64,000 nt of DNA. Source: Streptomyces flavochromogenes (GTDB taxonomy: Bacteria; Actinomycetota; Actinomycetes; Streptomycetales; Streptomycetaceae). The notes beneath the pieces are model-generated. The model had not been told where the DNA came from and made no database searches. It worked only from the letters and a program-made list of their open reading frames with translations. Shown one piece after another: positions 63,564-64,000 of this stretch (position 1 is its first letter; every line of letters starts with the position of its first letter). Both the position numbers and the translations under genes were made by a program. Location: NCBI RefSeq assembly GCF_000717595.1, contig NZ_JNZO01000004.1:124001-188000 (forward strand), read 5' to 3'.

Positions 63564-64000
63564 TCAGCGCGCGAACAGGGAGCCGATGAGACGCTGGGCG
63601 ACCGCCGGGGCGCCGTCCCCGGGCGGGCCCGAGGTGCCCGTCGCGTAGACCGCGCGCAGGTTCAGGTCCCGGGTGGCGAAGACGGCGCTCCGGTAGCCCA
63701 TGTCCGAGCCCGTCTTGCCCCACAGGACCGATCCGTCGGGGAGTGGCGCGTACATCAGGCCGACGCTGAAGCAGGCCGTGCCCCTGGCGGGTCCGGTGGT
63801 GCAGTGGGAGCTGCCGACGTAGGGCAGGGGCTTGCCGTCGGGTCCCTTCGGTATCGCGAAGAGCTCCGCGGTCTGGGCCGGTCCCAGCAGTCGGCCGTCG
63901 AACAGGCCCCTGATGAAGCGGTCCAGGTCGCCCGTGGTGGAGGTCATGCTCGCCGGCAGTCCGCCCTGCACGTTGACGTCGACCAGCCGGCCGTCGCTCC
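63564..64000 (-). CDS. Serine hydrolase / D-Ala-D-Ala carboxypeptidase-like, truncated by the window edge
   Basis: C-terminal 145 residues only; the reading frame is open to the end of the window. It has STTGDLDRFIRGLFDGRLLG, YAPLPDGSVLWGKTGSDMGY with the KTG-equivalent (WGKTGSDMG), then FATRDLNLRAVYATGTSG. These fit class C beta-lactamase/DD-peptidase-like secreted enzymes. The Ser-x-x-Lys and Tyr motifs lie outside the window. Confidence 0.85.
   Translation of the reverse strand, partial: SDGRLVDVNVQGGLPASMTSTTGDLDRFIRGLFDGRLLGPAQTAELFAIPKGPDGKPLPYVGSSHCTTGPARGTACFSVGLMYAPLPDGSVLWGKTGSDMGYRSAVFATRDLNLRAVYATGTSGPPGDGAPAVAQRLIGSLFAR

Overview
The window is high-GC, densely coded DNA with strong third-position G/C, many GTG and TTG starts, ATGA/GTGA start-stop overlaps and HrdB-like promoters. 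With an OleD-type macrolide glycosyltransferase, lactate 2-monooxygenase, SecDF, DUF7144 and DUF3995 genes, this points to Streptomyces or a close relative. The species cannot be fixed from the sequence.

Layout. (1) 102-7989, minus: seven genes read as one unit: cupin, two zinc-ribbon membrane proteins and a third protein sharing a TOPRIM-like core, a small acidic-tailed membrane protein, an asparagine-synthetase-like enzyme and an aldehyde dehydrogenase. Five of the six junctions are 4-base or 3-base overlaps or a short gap, and a 10-bp-arm palindrome precedes the unit. This is the best candidate for an undescribed system. (2) 8.2-20 kb: acyltransferase, secreted protein, SecDF, macrolide glycosyltransferase, an NPP1-like necrosis protein, a pectate lyase-pectinesterase fusion, a membrane protein, an FMN lactate oxidase and an HD protein. 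(3) 20-23.8 kb, minus: an LLM oxidoreductase with a scrambled middle, aldo/keto reductase, GlcG/HbpS and an MFS exporter. (4) 24-37.3 kb: an accessory region with a BtrH/C39-like protein, a 3,483-residue Rhs/YD protein ending in a nuclease-like toxin, its SUKH immunity gene and a transposase remnant. (5) 37.7-43.5 kb: a secreted ricin-lectin protein, DUF7144 protein, glutaminase-STAS, then decayed GNAT and FAD-monooxygenase genes.

(6) 43.6-51.1 kb, plus: a five-gene coupled unit of SWIM zinc finger, uncharacterised protein, VWA, MoxR AAA ATPase and DUF5682, probably a chaperone-like or conflict-type NTPase machine. (7) 51-56 kb, minus: secreted phytase, a dual RCK/TrkA-N protein, and an HxlR-peroxiredoxin fusion regulator. 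The regulator is divergent from an ABC exporter (56.2-59.0 kb) across two tandem 21-bp dyads. (8) 59-61 kb, minus: SRPBCC, ECF-type sigma factor and DUF3995 genes, preceded by a promoter, a 12-codon leader ORF and mutually exclusive RNA stems that look like an attenuator. (9) 61-64 kb, minus: class A beta-lactamase, PCD-like/VOC protein, ThpR and a serine hydrolase cut by the window edge.

No rRNA, tRNA or CRISPR array was seen. All family names rest on reading motifs by eye, with no database search. The fine roles of the uncharacterised genes are inference.
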